NCBI GenBank assembly: GCA_937927445.1 | Contig: CALAOB010000060.1 | Location: 1-9,881 of the forward strand | Source: an uncultured Oribacterium sp. | GTDB lineage: Bacteria > Bacillota > Clostridia > Lachnospirales > Lachnospiraceae | Length of the DNA: 9,881 nt | Reading direction: 5' to 3' | Part shown: positions 1 through 6,927 of the stretch, in pieces | How positions within the stretch are numbered: position 1 is the first letter of the stretch | How the letters are laid out: the number at the start of each line of letters is the position of its first letter | Position numbers and translations under genes: made by a program | Notes under the pieces: generated by a model | Told to the model about the DNA's origin: nothing | Databases searched by the model: none | The model's input: only the letters and a program-made list of their open reading frames with translations

Positions 1-96
1 CTCACGCGGAATCTCGGATGGTGGGGTTAAAGAATCATCTTCACGCGGTAGTTCGGATGGTGAAGCAGTTTCGTCATCACGGGTCAGCTCAGACGG
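1..96 (-). repeat. Tandem coding repeat, PSE[L/I]xR units
   Basis: On the reverse strand the protein reads PSELTRDDETAS, then PSELPREDDSLTP, then PSEIPRE up to the window edge (residues 234-265). The period is 12-13 codons, and the DNA shows the same near-repeat (gttcggatgg/atctcggatggt-type segments on the plus strand). It may continue beyond base 1. Low-complexity acidic/proline repeats of this kind usually form extended linkers in surface proteins. Confidence 0.7.
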
Positions 97-795
97 AGAG
101 GCCGTCGGCGGAATCGTGATCCGATCGGTGACGAGATCCTCCGAGTCGATTAACGATTGATCCCGGTCTGTATCCGTCGGACGAGTGGCGGCAGGCGTAG
201 CGTGACGGTCGTTGCGGGAGCAAGAAAATAGAAGAGAACCGTAAGGTGCGAGACCGTTGGCACGGTAGAACCAGGAACCGAGACTGTCCTGATGATAGTT
301 GCCGCGGTCGCGCTCTGAAAGGAAGCTGTACTCGATGCCGTCAATCGAGTGGGTGCCTGCGAGCATGTGACCGTCGGATGAATCGAAGTAGTAGGTGAAG
401 CCGTCGATGTCATGGTGCCAGCCGGTTTTAAGAAGAGTAGATGCAGAATCCTGCGCGTCATGAGGTGACGCGGATGGAGGTGCTACTGTGAGCAGAGAAG
501 AAGATTGTGTCGGAACCTGGTAATACCAGTGACGCGAGTCGTCGGCATAGTACCAGCCGGTATCAGACTGCGGACGGAGTGCGTTCCGGGCGCGGGAAGT
601 ACGAAGCGCCGGAGATGCGGACACAGTACGACTAGGTGGATGAGAAGAGTTCGGAGGCTCAGCGGCCATCGCGGAACGAGATGACACCATAGCAAGGAAA
701 ATGACCAGAATGAAGAGAAGAACAGGCTGCAGAGAACGGGTAAGGGCGCGAGAAGTGCGCTGAGTTACGAGGGCGGATTCAGAACTTGAATTCAT
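1..795 (-). CDS. Secreted protein with cell-wall/choline-binding-type repeats (partial, C-terminus beyond left edge)
   Basis: I translated the reverse strand by hand from the ATG at 795-793; it stays open for 265 codons to base 1, so the stop lies outside the window. A ribosome site (AGAAAGGAAA) precedes the ATG. Residues 1-24 hold several arginines, residues about 25-38 are hydrophobic, and an A-M-A motif (42-44) gives a plausible signal-peptidase I site, so the product should be exported. Mature-region motifs GWYYADDSRHWYYQ (80-93), TGWHHDIDGFTYYFDSSDG (124-142) and an aromatic stretch at 152-177 resemble the aromatic/glycine repeats of choline- or glucan-binding wall proteins; such repeats anchor proteins to surface polymers or teichoic acids. 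From residue 234 onward a Pro-Ser-Glu-(Leu/Ile)-x-Arg unit repeats three times with a 12-13 residue period, probably a stalk or linker. Any catalytic domain would be in the missing part. It is divergent from the AT-rich operon on its right, and its base composition matches the cap genes. Confidence 0.8.
   Translation of the reverse strand, partial: MNSSSESALVTQRTSRALTRSLQPVLLFILVIFLAMVSSRSAMAAEPPNSSHPPSRTVSASPALRTSRARNALRPQSDTGWYYADDSRHWYYQVPTQSSSLLTVAPPSASPHDAQDSASTLLKTGWHHDIDGFTYYFDSSDGHMLAGTHSIDGIEYSFLSERDRGNYHQDSLGSWFYRANGLAPYGSLLFSCSRNDRHATPAATRPTDTDRDQSLIDSEDLVTDRITIPPTASPSELTRDDETASPSELPREDDSLTPPSEIPRE
213..795 (-). other. Signal peptide and aromatic wall-binding-type region
   Basis: This covers the export signal (residues 1-44) and the three aromatic/glycine-rich segments (about residues 80-177) of the reverse-strand partial protein. 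The Trp-Tyr-Tyr and Tyr-Tyr-Phe-Asp patterns are typical of short beta-hairpin wall-binding repeats. The copies are degenerate and irregularly spaced, so the repeat family (choline-binding or glucan-binding type) is assigned by resemblance only. Confidence 0.55.
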
Positions 796-817
796 AACGG
801 TTTTCCTTTCTTAAAAA

Positions 818-831
818 TAGTAGACAAACTG
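818..831 (+). repeat. Left copy of a near-identical flanking direct repeat
   Basis: TAGTAGACAAACTG here matches TAGTAGAAAACTG at 5769-5781 except for one missing C. The two copies bracket the two-gene AT-rich module almost exactly. They could be a target-site duplication or recombination scar, or chance similarity in AT-rich spacer DNA. Confidence 0.35.
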
Positions 832-943
832 TAACATGCAGTATAGTTATATTTAATATTACCATAGATTAATAAAATGTGGTTAAAACTAGATAAAGTA
901 TTAGAAACTTACGAGGTACTATAGCAGTATTTAAATGACAGAA

Positions 944-949
944 TATAAT
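944..949 (+). promoter_or_regulatory. Candidate -10 box for the phosphoesterase-STAND operon
   Basis: A perfect TATAAT lies 62 bases before the ATG at 1012. The 16-18 base spacing points to non-consensus sequence around 920-928, so if the site is real it may need an activator or be weak. In DNA this AT-rich a chance match is quite possible. Confidence 0.35.
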
Positions 950-1011
950 ACAAAATATAAAGTCGTTGTAAAATCAACATATTAATCTGATTAAAGGAAA
1001 GGAGCAGCACG

Positions 1012-2739
1012 ATGCTTGGAACAATTGCAGAGTATGTAGCAGAGCTTGGGCTTGATGTGGCAAAGAACTGTGGCGAAAGAAAAATAGAAGAACATACACT
1101 TCGTGCTGATTTGATTACGTATGTTGAAGGCCGGCGTAAGTACGCTGATATGTGTTCACTGGCGGAGGAGATTGATTTCCAAGGACTAAAAGATTATATA
1201 AGCCATCATCTTCTCGAAGATGTATCAACCCGTGTGTTCTCGCCGAGATGTAAAATGCGTGGAGAAGCTCGAAAGAAAATAATTGATCGTGCGATTACTT
1301 ATTCTGGAGCAGATACACCAGAACGTAAGCGTAAAGTCGCAGAGGTGATCGCTATCTGTTTGGATATCATCCGAGATTTTTATCATAAACAGTGTTCTAT
1401 GAAGGACTATATTCTTGCATCTGAAACAGTGGAAACAGTGACAGAAGTAGTGAATGAGTCCACAAATACTACAGTTGCGACGATTAACGATAAAACAAAT
1501 CAGATTTTAGATAAGATTACAGAAAGCAGATCATTGTTCTCGTTGGATGAAGCTATGAAGTATGCTGAGGAGGGACGGATAAATGATATAGGAAGGGAGA
1601 TAAAAAAATCCCTTGACTGTTTATCTGTTCAACACCCATATTATCCAGACTTTAAAATTGATTATGCGCATGGGAATCTGATTAGCGCACCGGTCACGCC
1701 CGAAGCTGCGAAACGATTTCCTCCTTCTATGACTTTCACCGGTGCAATACGATTTGGTGATGAATATTACAATGATCCAAGTGGTAATCCGTTAGACTAT
1801 TCTTACAGGCACCAGCTTCCAATGACCATGGAAGTGGAGAGGGTTAAAAAATACTTAGGAGAAAGACCGGATCCGTTTCAGGATGATGTTGCAGAACTTG
1901 CTGGAAAGACGATGATTGCAGAACCGCCAGCTTTTCCTCCGGCATTTCCGTGTTCGATTAAGATTGGCACAGAAGTATTCTTCGATTATGTTTTTCTGCG
2001 AACTCAGGAAATAGAGGATGACGGTACCTATGTCATCAGTAATAAAGAACAGAATGGTTATCTATATTTTGAAATTCGCATTAATCCGAGTAAGCATAGT
2101 CAACCGGATTTTAAGATTAAAATTGATAAAGGAAGTAATAAGGATCGATTAAAATATGTAAAGTTCATGAATACTCTTTCTAAAGAGAAAAATCTTCATA
2201 TCTATCTGTTGGATGAGAGTGAGGATTTTCTTGCGGGATACATCAACGATTTTGATCTGCATACGGGCTTTGCGTCCATTGATGAAGAAATTGATTACTT
2301 GGAACGGGTTTGTACAATAGAAGATTATTTCGATGTGAAATTGCCGTCTGAAGGCGGGGTTAGTATGGCGGATTTTGATAAGATCATACGTATCTCGGAT
2401 TTGATAAGAAACGACCAGATCGAAGGAACGTGGACGCAGGCAACATTTACAGGTATTACAACGCAGCATTTCCGAGAAGAATTGAAATCGTTGGAAAATA
2501 CTGAAGTACATAATCTTTCGTTTGTCTGGGCTGATCATGTAGAGCTATTCGGTGTTGAACTGGAATTCAGAGTGTTGAGATCATTTATCAGTGCACGAAT
2601 CATGGATTATGATAGAGTTAAGAAAAAAGTAGAATTACTTGATGACGGAGAAAGCATCAAAATTACATTTTGTGCCGGTGATGATAATAGAGCGATTGAA
2701 ACACTGAAAATACCAGAGGAATTTGAGAAGGTATCGTGA
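1012..2739 (+). CDS. Unrecognised 575-residue protein, partner of the phosphoesterase-STAND protein
   Basis: I do not recognise this family. The start is supported by a strong ribosome site (AAAGGAAAGGAG, 7 bases before the ATG). Visible layout: residues 1-135 are charged and helical; residues about 137-170 form a long polar helix rich in Thr/Val/Asn with coiled-coil-like spacing; residues about 175-205 form another helix, followed by a HPYYPDFKIDY motif (208-218). Residues 219-575 look mostly beta-stranded, with a proline-rich PPAFPPAFPC segment (305-314). There is no signal peptide, membrane segment or P-loop, so it should be cytoplasmic. The helical N-terminus plus long linker helix resembles adaptor or effector-associated regions of STAND-type conflict proteins, but that is only an impression. 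Its stop codon overlaps the start of the phosphoesterase-STAND gene (TGATG), so the two proteins are probably made together and may form one complex; sensor, regulator or antitoxin-like roles are all open. Base composition is intermediate, more AT-rich toward its 3' end. Confidence 0.85.
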   Translation: MLGTIAEYVAELGLDVAKNCGERKIEEHTLRADLITYVEGRRKYADMCSLAEEIDFQGLKDYISHHLLEDVSTRVFSPRCKMRGEARKKIIDRAITYSGADTPERKRKVAEVIAICLDIIRDFYHKQCSMKDYILASETVETVTEVVNESTNTTVATINDKTNQILDKITESRSLFSLDEAMKYAEEGRINDIGREIKKSLDCLSVQHPYYPDFKIDYAHGNLISAPVTPEAAKRFPPSMTFTGAIRFGDEYYNDPSGNPLDYSYRHQLPMTMEVERVKKYLGERPDPFQDDVAELAGKTMIAEPPAFPPAFPCSIKIGTEVFFDYVFLRTQEIEDDGTYVISNKEQNGYLYFEIRINPSKHSQPDFKIKIDKGSNKDRLKYVKFMNTLSKEKNLHIYLLDESEDFLAGYINDFDLHTGFASIDEEIDYLERVCTIEDYFDVKLPSEGGVSMADFDKIIRISDLIRNDQIEGTWTQATFTGITTQHFREELKSLENTEVHNLSFVWADHVELFGVELEFRVLRSFISARIMDYDRVKKKVELLDDGESIKITFCAGDDNRAIETLKIPEEFEKVS

Positions 2740-2741
2740 TG
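2725..2741 (+). promoter_or_regulatory. Ribosome site and TGATG stop/start overlap deciding the second gene's start
   Basis: GAGAAGG (2725-2731) lies 7 bases before ATG 2739-2741. The upstream gene's TGA (2737-2739) shares its last A with that ATG. A GTG at 2736 is in frame and one codon earlier, but it leaves only 4 bases after the ribosome site, so the ATG is preferred. This arrangement is the usual signature of coupled translation with matched stoichiometry. Confidence 0.75.
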
Positions 2742-5700
2742 AAAATTTTATTTTTGCATTTGAGTGATGCGCATTTTAGAAAAGATACTAATTTTAGTGA
2801 TATTAATATTCGAGCCATGGTAAAAGGGTTAAAGCAAATAGACTCATTTGATGAATGCGTGCTTGTGTTTTCTGGAGATGTAGTGCATTCAGGTGAAAAG
2901 GACCAGTATATTACTGCAGGTTGTTTTATAGGAAGCCTTATTAAAGAGATTAAAAATAATTGTTTATCGGACAAAAGAATATATACACTTATTACACCAG
3001 GTAACCACGATAACTTGGCTGCTAATCCAGATAGAAATGTTTCAGAACTAAATAGTTACTACGCTTCCTCATATGAGACAGATCATCACTTTTATGAAGA
3101 CTTAAAGCAGTTAAATAACTTTTATGAATTTGCCAAAAAAAATGGCTGCTTTAATAAAGGAAAAGTAGTAGATGTCAAACCAGTTAAATTTGGCAAGTTT
3201 ACAATAAAGGTGAATCTAATCAATACAGCACCATTTTCTCTTTTGTGTACCGGAAATGAAGATAAAGGTTTACATTATATTCCTAAAAAAGAAATAGACA
3301 AACTGAATTATGACTTACATGAAAATTACACGATTTCAATAATTCATCATGGACCGGAATGGTTTTCAGATGATTCTAAGCATGAGTTATATAATAAACT
3401 GTATGAAACATCCGATTTAATATTTACCGGCCATGAGCATTTTTCTTTGAGTCAATCGAAAATCGTAAATGACCAGTATAAAGTGGTTGTATCAAGTGGG
3501 CTGGCTTTGTATGGGACAGAAACGGAACATGGATTTAATACATTAATACTTGATACAGAAAATCATTCTTTGGTAGGACATAGATTTGTCCAAAAGGGAG
3601 ATATTTATAAACCGGTAAAAAATATAGAGAGTGATGGAATTGTATTTAGAGGAAAGTATAAGTTTACGCATACACAGAAATTTGCCAAATATCTAGAAAC
3701 AGATATTGATGAAAGAGCAGGAGATAGGTATTTGGATTATTTTGTGTTTCCATCATTAGAGGCTAAGAATATCAATGATGATATGAAAAATTTCAGTGTC
3801 TCTACTGAGGATAAATTTTTGGAAATCTTTTCCTTAAAGAGAAAAATCTCTATCGAAGGTGGATCGCGTGCAGGAAAAACTACATTGGCTAAATATTTAT
3901 GTAGGATCTTGGCTGAAAATTATGTTCCGATTTATCTTGAAGATCAGGACTTTTCTCCGAAAGATAATAATAAGGTTATCAAATATGCGTTTGCTGAACA
4001 GTATGGAGATAATGCCGATATTGATGCATTTTGGCAACTAGATGATAATAAAAGAGTTCTTATAGTTGATGGCTATGACAAAATCAAGAAAGAAAAATGG
4101 ACTGCGTTCCTAAAAGATGAAGAACACAAATTTGGTCATATCATTTTCTTTGGAGGAGTGGACTGGAACCTGAATATTAAAGAAAAAACTGTAGAAGAAC
4201 TTTCTGAAAATAAAATCTTTTACATGAAGATATGTCCTTTCTATTATGCCAAAAGAGAAAAGCTGATTGAAAAAATATGCAGCAATTCTCAAGAAAGTAA
4301 GGTTACGAATATTACGGAAAATATAAGGAGAATTAATGAGGATATTACAGATCAAATTCGATATTTTCAACTAAATCCGGACTTTATTCATCAATATGTA
4401 GATTATTATTTGAGTTTTCCTTATAACAAGTCACCAAAAGAGAGTAACGTATTTAGCAGGGTTTTCGAAGCTAATATCACCTTTAGACTGGCCAAATATG
4501 CAGGTAACGAGAATGTAGATGAATTAATGATTGCATTGGATTATGTCGCACATCATATTCATTTCAACAAAAAATATCCTTTACCAACAGAAGAATTTGA
4601 ACAGGTGGTGGCGGCGTATAATGAAGAATATGATAATAATTTGAAAGCTAAATATGTATATGATGTAGGTATAAAGGCCAATGTCATAAGAGAAGTACCA
4701 GATAAATTCGGTATAGAATTCTGTGACGAAAACTTACTGGCATATTTTACAGCTTTACATCTAAACAGAATTTTTAATGAAGGGAGAGGGGCGGATGAAC
4801 TAAAATATATCCTTGATAATATTTGTTTTCAGCCAAATGGGGATATTGTATTATTTTTATCTTATATTACAAGCAATGTTCAGATTTTAAATCCAATAGC
4901 TGAGAGTCTGTTTAATCATATGAAAGACTGGGTGGAATTAAGTCTTGATACGGATAATATAGGGTATCTTTCAAAACTCAGTTTTCCTGAAAGACCTAAG
5001 TTGCCAGATTCAAACGCTAAAAAGAAATTGAAAGAAGAAAAGACGAACATTGAAAAAGAATTTGTAGAAAATCATAAACAGGATTCTGAAAGTCTTTATT
5101 CGTATGATGAAAGCAAAGTGAATTCGTTTGAAAATAAGATATCTAAGAGTCTTTCGTATCTTGAATTAGTGGCAAAAATATTACCTAATTTTAGACATAT
5201 GCTAAAAGCGGAAGAGAAGCAAGCTATCGTGAATATGCTGTACATTTACCCTAATAAGCTATTGTATTTTATGCTTAAAGATATTGATGCAAATTACGAT
5301 AGGATTATAAATGATATTTTAGACCGTGTTCCTAAAACCAAGAAAGGAAAATTGGTCACCAAAGATATGATTACTAAAGTATTACAGAATCAATCAATTG
5401 CCTACATTTTATCTATCTATGATTTTATTGCGTCAACAGCGGTAAATGGGAAAACGATAAATGATTTGAATAAGTTTAATTACAGTCATAATACAAACTA
5501 CAAATTACAGAATCTATTGATGGAAGAGAGCGCGGGTAATTTATATGAATTCTCAAAAAAAGCTGTGGAATTACACAAGAATCACAAATTGAGCATTACA
5601 GACCAGATGGTAATGCTCATTGTAAGAAAGTATTTTTTGTGCCACGATGATCCTTTAGTAGGCGAAGCTCAGCATTTAATAGATATGATTTTTGAAAATG

Positions 5701-5762
5701 ATAACGAGCAGAAAAAAATGCTTAGAATGTCTCATGCACATAATAAAATAGTGAAAAAATAA
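2739..5762 (+). CDS. Metallophosphoesterase fused to a STAND/NACHT-like NTPase (predicted conflict/defence protein)
   Basis: The protein has about 1007 residues (numbered from ATG 2739; an in-frame GTG at 2736 adds one). Residues about 1-260 are a calcineurin-like metallophosphoesterase with every metal-site motif: D10-x-H12, G46-D47, G88-N-H-D91, H203-H204-G-P and G231-H-E-H234. Such domains use two metal ions to hydrolyse phosphomonoesters, phosphodiesters, nucleotides or nucleic acids; the substrate here is unknown. A linker leads to a P-loop NTPase: Walker A GGSRAGKT (374-381) and Walker B VLIVDGYD (440-447, D444 and D447), the hhhhDGxD pattern of STAND/NACHT ATPases, then PFYYAKREKLIEKI (500-513), like the arm after the NTPase core in STAND proteins. 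From about 530 to the end it is helical, with a charged Lys/Glu stretch near 759-783 and no membrane segment. Effector, switch and helical sensor in that order fit an Avs-like or NACHT-type anti-phage protein; this role is inferred. The gene is very AT-rich against its neighbours, suggesting transfer. It is coupled to the 575-residue protein upstream. Confidence 0.88.
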   Translation: MKILFLHLSDAHFRKDTNFSDINIRAMVKGLKQIDSFDECVLVFSGDVVHSGEKDQYITAGCFIGSLIKEIKNNCLSDKRIYTLITPGNHDNLAANPDRNVSELNSYYASSYETDHHFYEDLKQLNNFYEFAKKNGCFNKGKVVDVKPVKFGKFTIKVNLINTAPFSLLCTGNEDKGLHYIPKKEIDKLNYDLHENYTISIIHHGPEWFSDDSKHELYNKLYETSDLIFTGHEHFSLSQSKIVNDQYKVVVSSGLALYGTETEHGFNTLILDTENHSLVGHRFVQKGDIYKPVKNIESDGIVFRGKYKFTHTQKFAKYLETDIDERAGDRYLDYFVFPSLEAKNINDDMKNFSVSTEDKFLEIFSLKRKISIEGGSRAGKTTLAKYLCRILAENYVPIYLEDQDFSPKDNNKVIKYAFAEQYGDNADIDAFWQLDDNKRVLIVDGYDKIKKEKWTAFLKDEEHKFGHIIFFGGVDWNLNIKEKTVEELSENKIFYMKICPFYYAKREKLIEKICSNSQESKVTNITENIRRINEDITDQIRYFQLNPDFIHQYVDYYLSFPYNKSPKESNVFSRVFEANITFRLAKYAGNENVDELMIALDYVAHHIHFNKKYPLPTEEFEQVVAAYNEEYDNNLKAKYVYDVGIKANVIREVPDKFGIEFCDENLLAYFTALHLNRIFNEGRGADELKYILDNICFQPNGDIVLFLSYITSNVQILNPIAESLFNHMKDWVELSLDTDNIGYLSKLSFPERPKLPDSNAKKKLKEEKTNIEKEFVENHKQDSESLYSYDESKVNSFENKISKSLSYLELVAKILPNFRHMLKAEEKQAIVNMLYIYPNKLLYFMLKDIDANYDRIINDILDRVPKTKKGKLVTKDMITKVLQNQSIAYILSIYDFIASTAVNGKTINDLNKFNYSHNTNYKLQNLLMEESAGNLYEFSKKAVELHKNHKLSITDQMVMLIVRKYFLCHDDPLVGEAQHLIDMIFENDNEQKKMLRMSHAHNKIVKK

Positions 5763-5768
5763 AGTATT

Positions 5769-5781
5769 TAGTAGAAAACTG
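5769..5781 (+). repeat. Right copy of a near-identical flanking direct repeat
   Basis: TAGTAGAAAACTG lies 7 bases after the stop of the phosphoesterase-STAND gene and matches the left copy at 818-831 with a single-base deletion. No integrase, transposase or tRNA gene is visible next to it. Confidence 0.35.
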
Positions 5782-5806
5782 ATATTTTAGAAGAGAGGTA
5801 AGGATT

Positions 5807-6877
5807 ATGGAATTAAATATTACAGATGCATTTAAGGATAAGGTTTTAGTTATCACTGGCGGTACAGGCAGCTTCGGTTCTACGGTGTTGAAGCATTTCC
5901 TGACTACGGATATAGGAGAGATCCGTATTTTCAGCCGCGATGAGAAGAAGCAGGACTGGATGCGGCATACATTGCAGGCGCAGTATCCAAAGTATGCGTC
6001 GAAGGTGAAGTTCTTTATCGGAGATGTACGTAACATCGATTCTGTACGCGATGTGATGTATAACGCAAACTATGTGTTCCACGCAGCCGCGCTGAAGGAG
6101 GTTCCGTCCTGTGAGTTCTTCCCGATGGAAGCGGTTCGGACGAACGTTCTCGGTACGGATAATGTCATTACGGCAGCCGTAGAGAATCATGTAGAGCGAG
6201 TGGTATTCCTGTCCACGGATAAGGCAGCGTACCCGATCAACGCGATGGGTATGACGAAGGCTGTGGCCGAGAAGGTTGTAGAGGCGAGAGCGCAGGTCGC
6301 GTATGAGAGAGGCGGCACGGTTCTCTGCTGTACGCGTTACGGAAACGTTATGTGCAGCCGTGGATCCGTTATTCCGCTCTTCATTGACCAGATCAAGCGG
6401 AAGGCACCGATCACCATCACGGATCCGAACATGACTCGATTCCTGATGAACCTCGATGAGGCGGTAGATCTCGTAGCTTTTGCGTTCGAGCATGCGGAGC
6501 CGGGCGATCTCTTCATCCAGAAGGCAGATGCGTCTACTATCGGTGATCTCGCAGACGGCGTGATGAAGCTCTTCGGCGAAACCGAGAAGAGAATCATCGG
6601 TACCCGTCATGGAGAGAAGCTGTATGAGACGCTGATGACGAGAGAAGAGCGTCTTCGTGCGACCGATATGGGTCATTACTTCCGTATCGCACCGGACAGC
6701 CGCAGCCTGAACTATGATAAGTTCTACGTTCAGGGACAGGTTCAGACGGAAAGTGACGAGGCATACACCAGCCACAACACCACCAGACTGGATGTAGACG
6801 GCGTCGTGAAGAAGATTCTGACGACGGATTACGTGAAGGAAGAGCTCGAAGGCAGAGCACATCTGGTAGAGGCGTAA
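5807..6877 (+). CDS. capE: UDP-GlcNAc 4,6-dehydratase/epimerase, CapE/FnlA type
   Basis: This is an extended short-chain dehydrogenase/reductase of 356 residues, close to the roughly 340 usual for CapE. The NAD(P)-binding glycine motif is TGGTGSFG (17-24), F-H-A-A-A-L-K lies at 91-97, and S-T-D-K at 136-139. The catalytic Tyr-x-x-x-Lys of most SDRs reads MGMTK (M147-K151), a substitution that is normal for the CapE/WbjB/FnlA branch and sets it apart from ordinary FlaA1-type dehydratases. The enzyme converts UDP-GlcNAc to a 4-keto-6-deoxy-L-sugar nucleotide, the first step toward UDP-N-acetyl-L-fucosamine. It should be cytosolic. A ribosome site (AAGAGAGG, 5791-5798) precedes the ATG. It starts 44 bases after the phosphoesterase-STAND gene with no terminator between them, so read-through is possible. 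Its GC-richer codon use marks the return to host-like DNA. Confidence 0.93.
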   Translation: MELNITDAFKDKVLVITGGTGSFGSTVLKHFLTTDIGEIRIFSRDEKKQDWMRHTLQAQYPKYASKVKFFIGDVRNIDSVRDVMYNANYVFHAAALKEVPSCEFFPMEAVRTNVLGTDNVITAAVENHVERVVFLSTDKAAYPINAMGMTKAVAEKVVEARAQVAYERGGTVLCCTRYGNVMCSRGSVIPLFIDQIKRKAPITITDPNMTRFLMNLDEAVDLVAFAFEHAEPGDLFIQKADASTIGDLADGVMKLFGETEKRIIGTRHGEKLYETLMTREERLRATDMGHYFRIAPDSRSLNYDKFYVQGQVQTESDEAYTSHNTTRLDVDGVVKKILTTDYVKEELEGRAHLVEA

Positions 6878-6885
6878 ACTTGAGG

Positions 6886-6911
6886 GCGCGTCGTGATGCG
6901 ACGCGCTTTTT
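6886..6911 (+). terminator. Intrinsic terminator or attenuator between capE and capG
   Basis: A perfect 8-base stem (GCGCGTCG at 6886-6893, CGACGCGC at 6899-6906) closes a 5-base loop and is followed directly by five T residues (6907-6911). It sits 9 bases after the capE stop and 16 bases before the capG start. This is a textbook Rho-independent terminator placed inside what should be one biosynthetic operon, so it probably trims rather than abolishes downstream transcription, or capG has its own promoter. Confidence 0.8.
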
Positions 6912-6927
6912 CTGAGAGGGGATAGAT

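Larger units (their letters stand above)
796..1011. promoter_or_regulatory. AT-rich divergent intergenic region
   Basis: These 216 bases separate the reverse-strand surface-protein gene from the plus-strand two-gene operon and should hold both promoters. On the plus strand a perfect TATAAT is present at 944-949, but no good -35 box sits 16-18 bases upstream. On the minus strand TATACT (840-845) is a possible -10, again with a poor -35. A 9-base inverted repeat (AGATTAATA at 866-874, TATTAATCT at 980-988) spans the plus-strand start region. I see no small gene or structured RNA here. Confidence 0.5.

Noticed and set aside
150..695. Two short reverse-strand open frames (150-461 and 483-695)
   Set aside because: They lie in a different frame from the 265-codon secreted protein, which has a ribosome site, signal peptide and recognisable repeats; these are shadows of it.
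965..978. GTTG/CAAC hairpin before the first gene of the two-gene operon
   Set aside because: The stem has only four base pairs; too weak to call a regulatory structure.
5846..6862. Long reverse-strand open frame (338 codons) opposite capE
   Set aside because: It mirrors the codon pattern of capE, its product has no recognisable motifs, and capE on the plus strand is certain.
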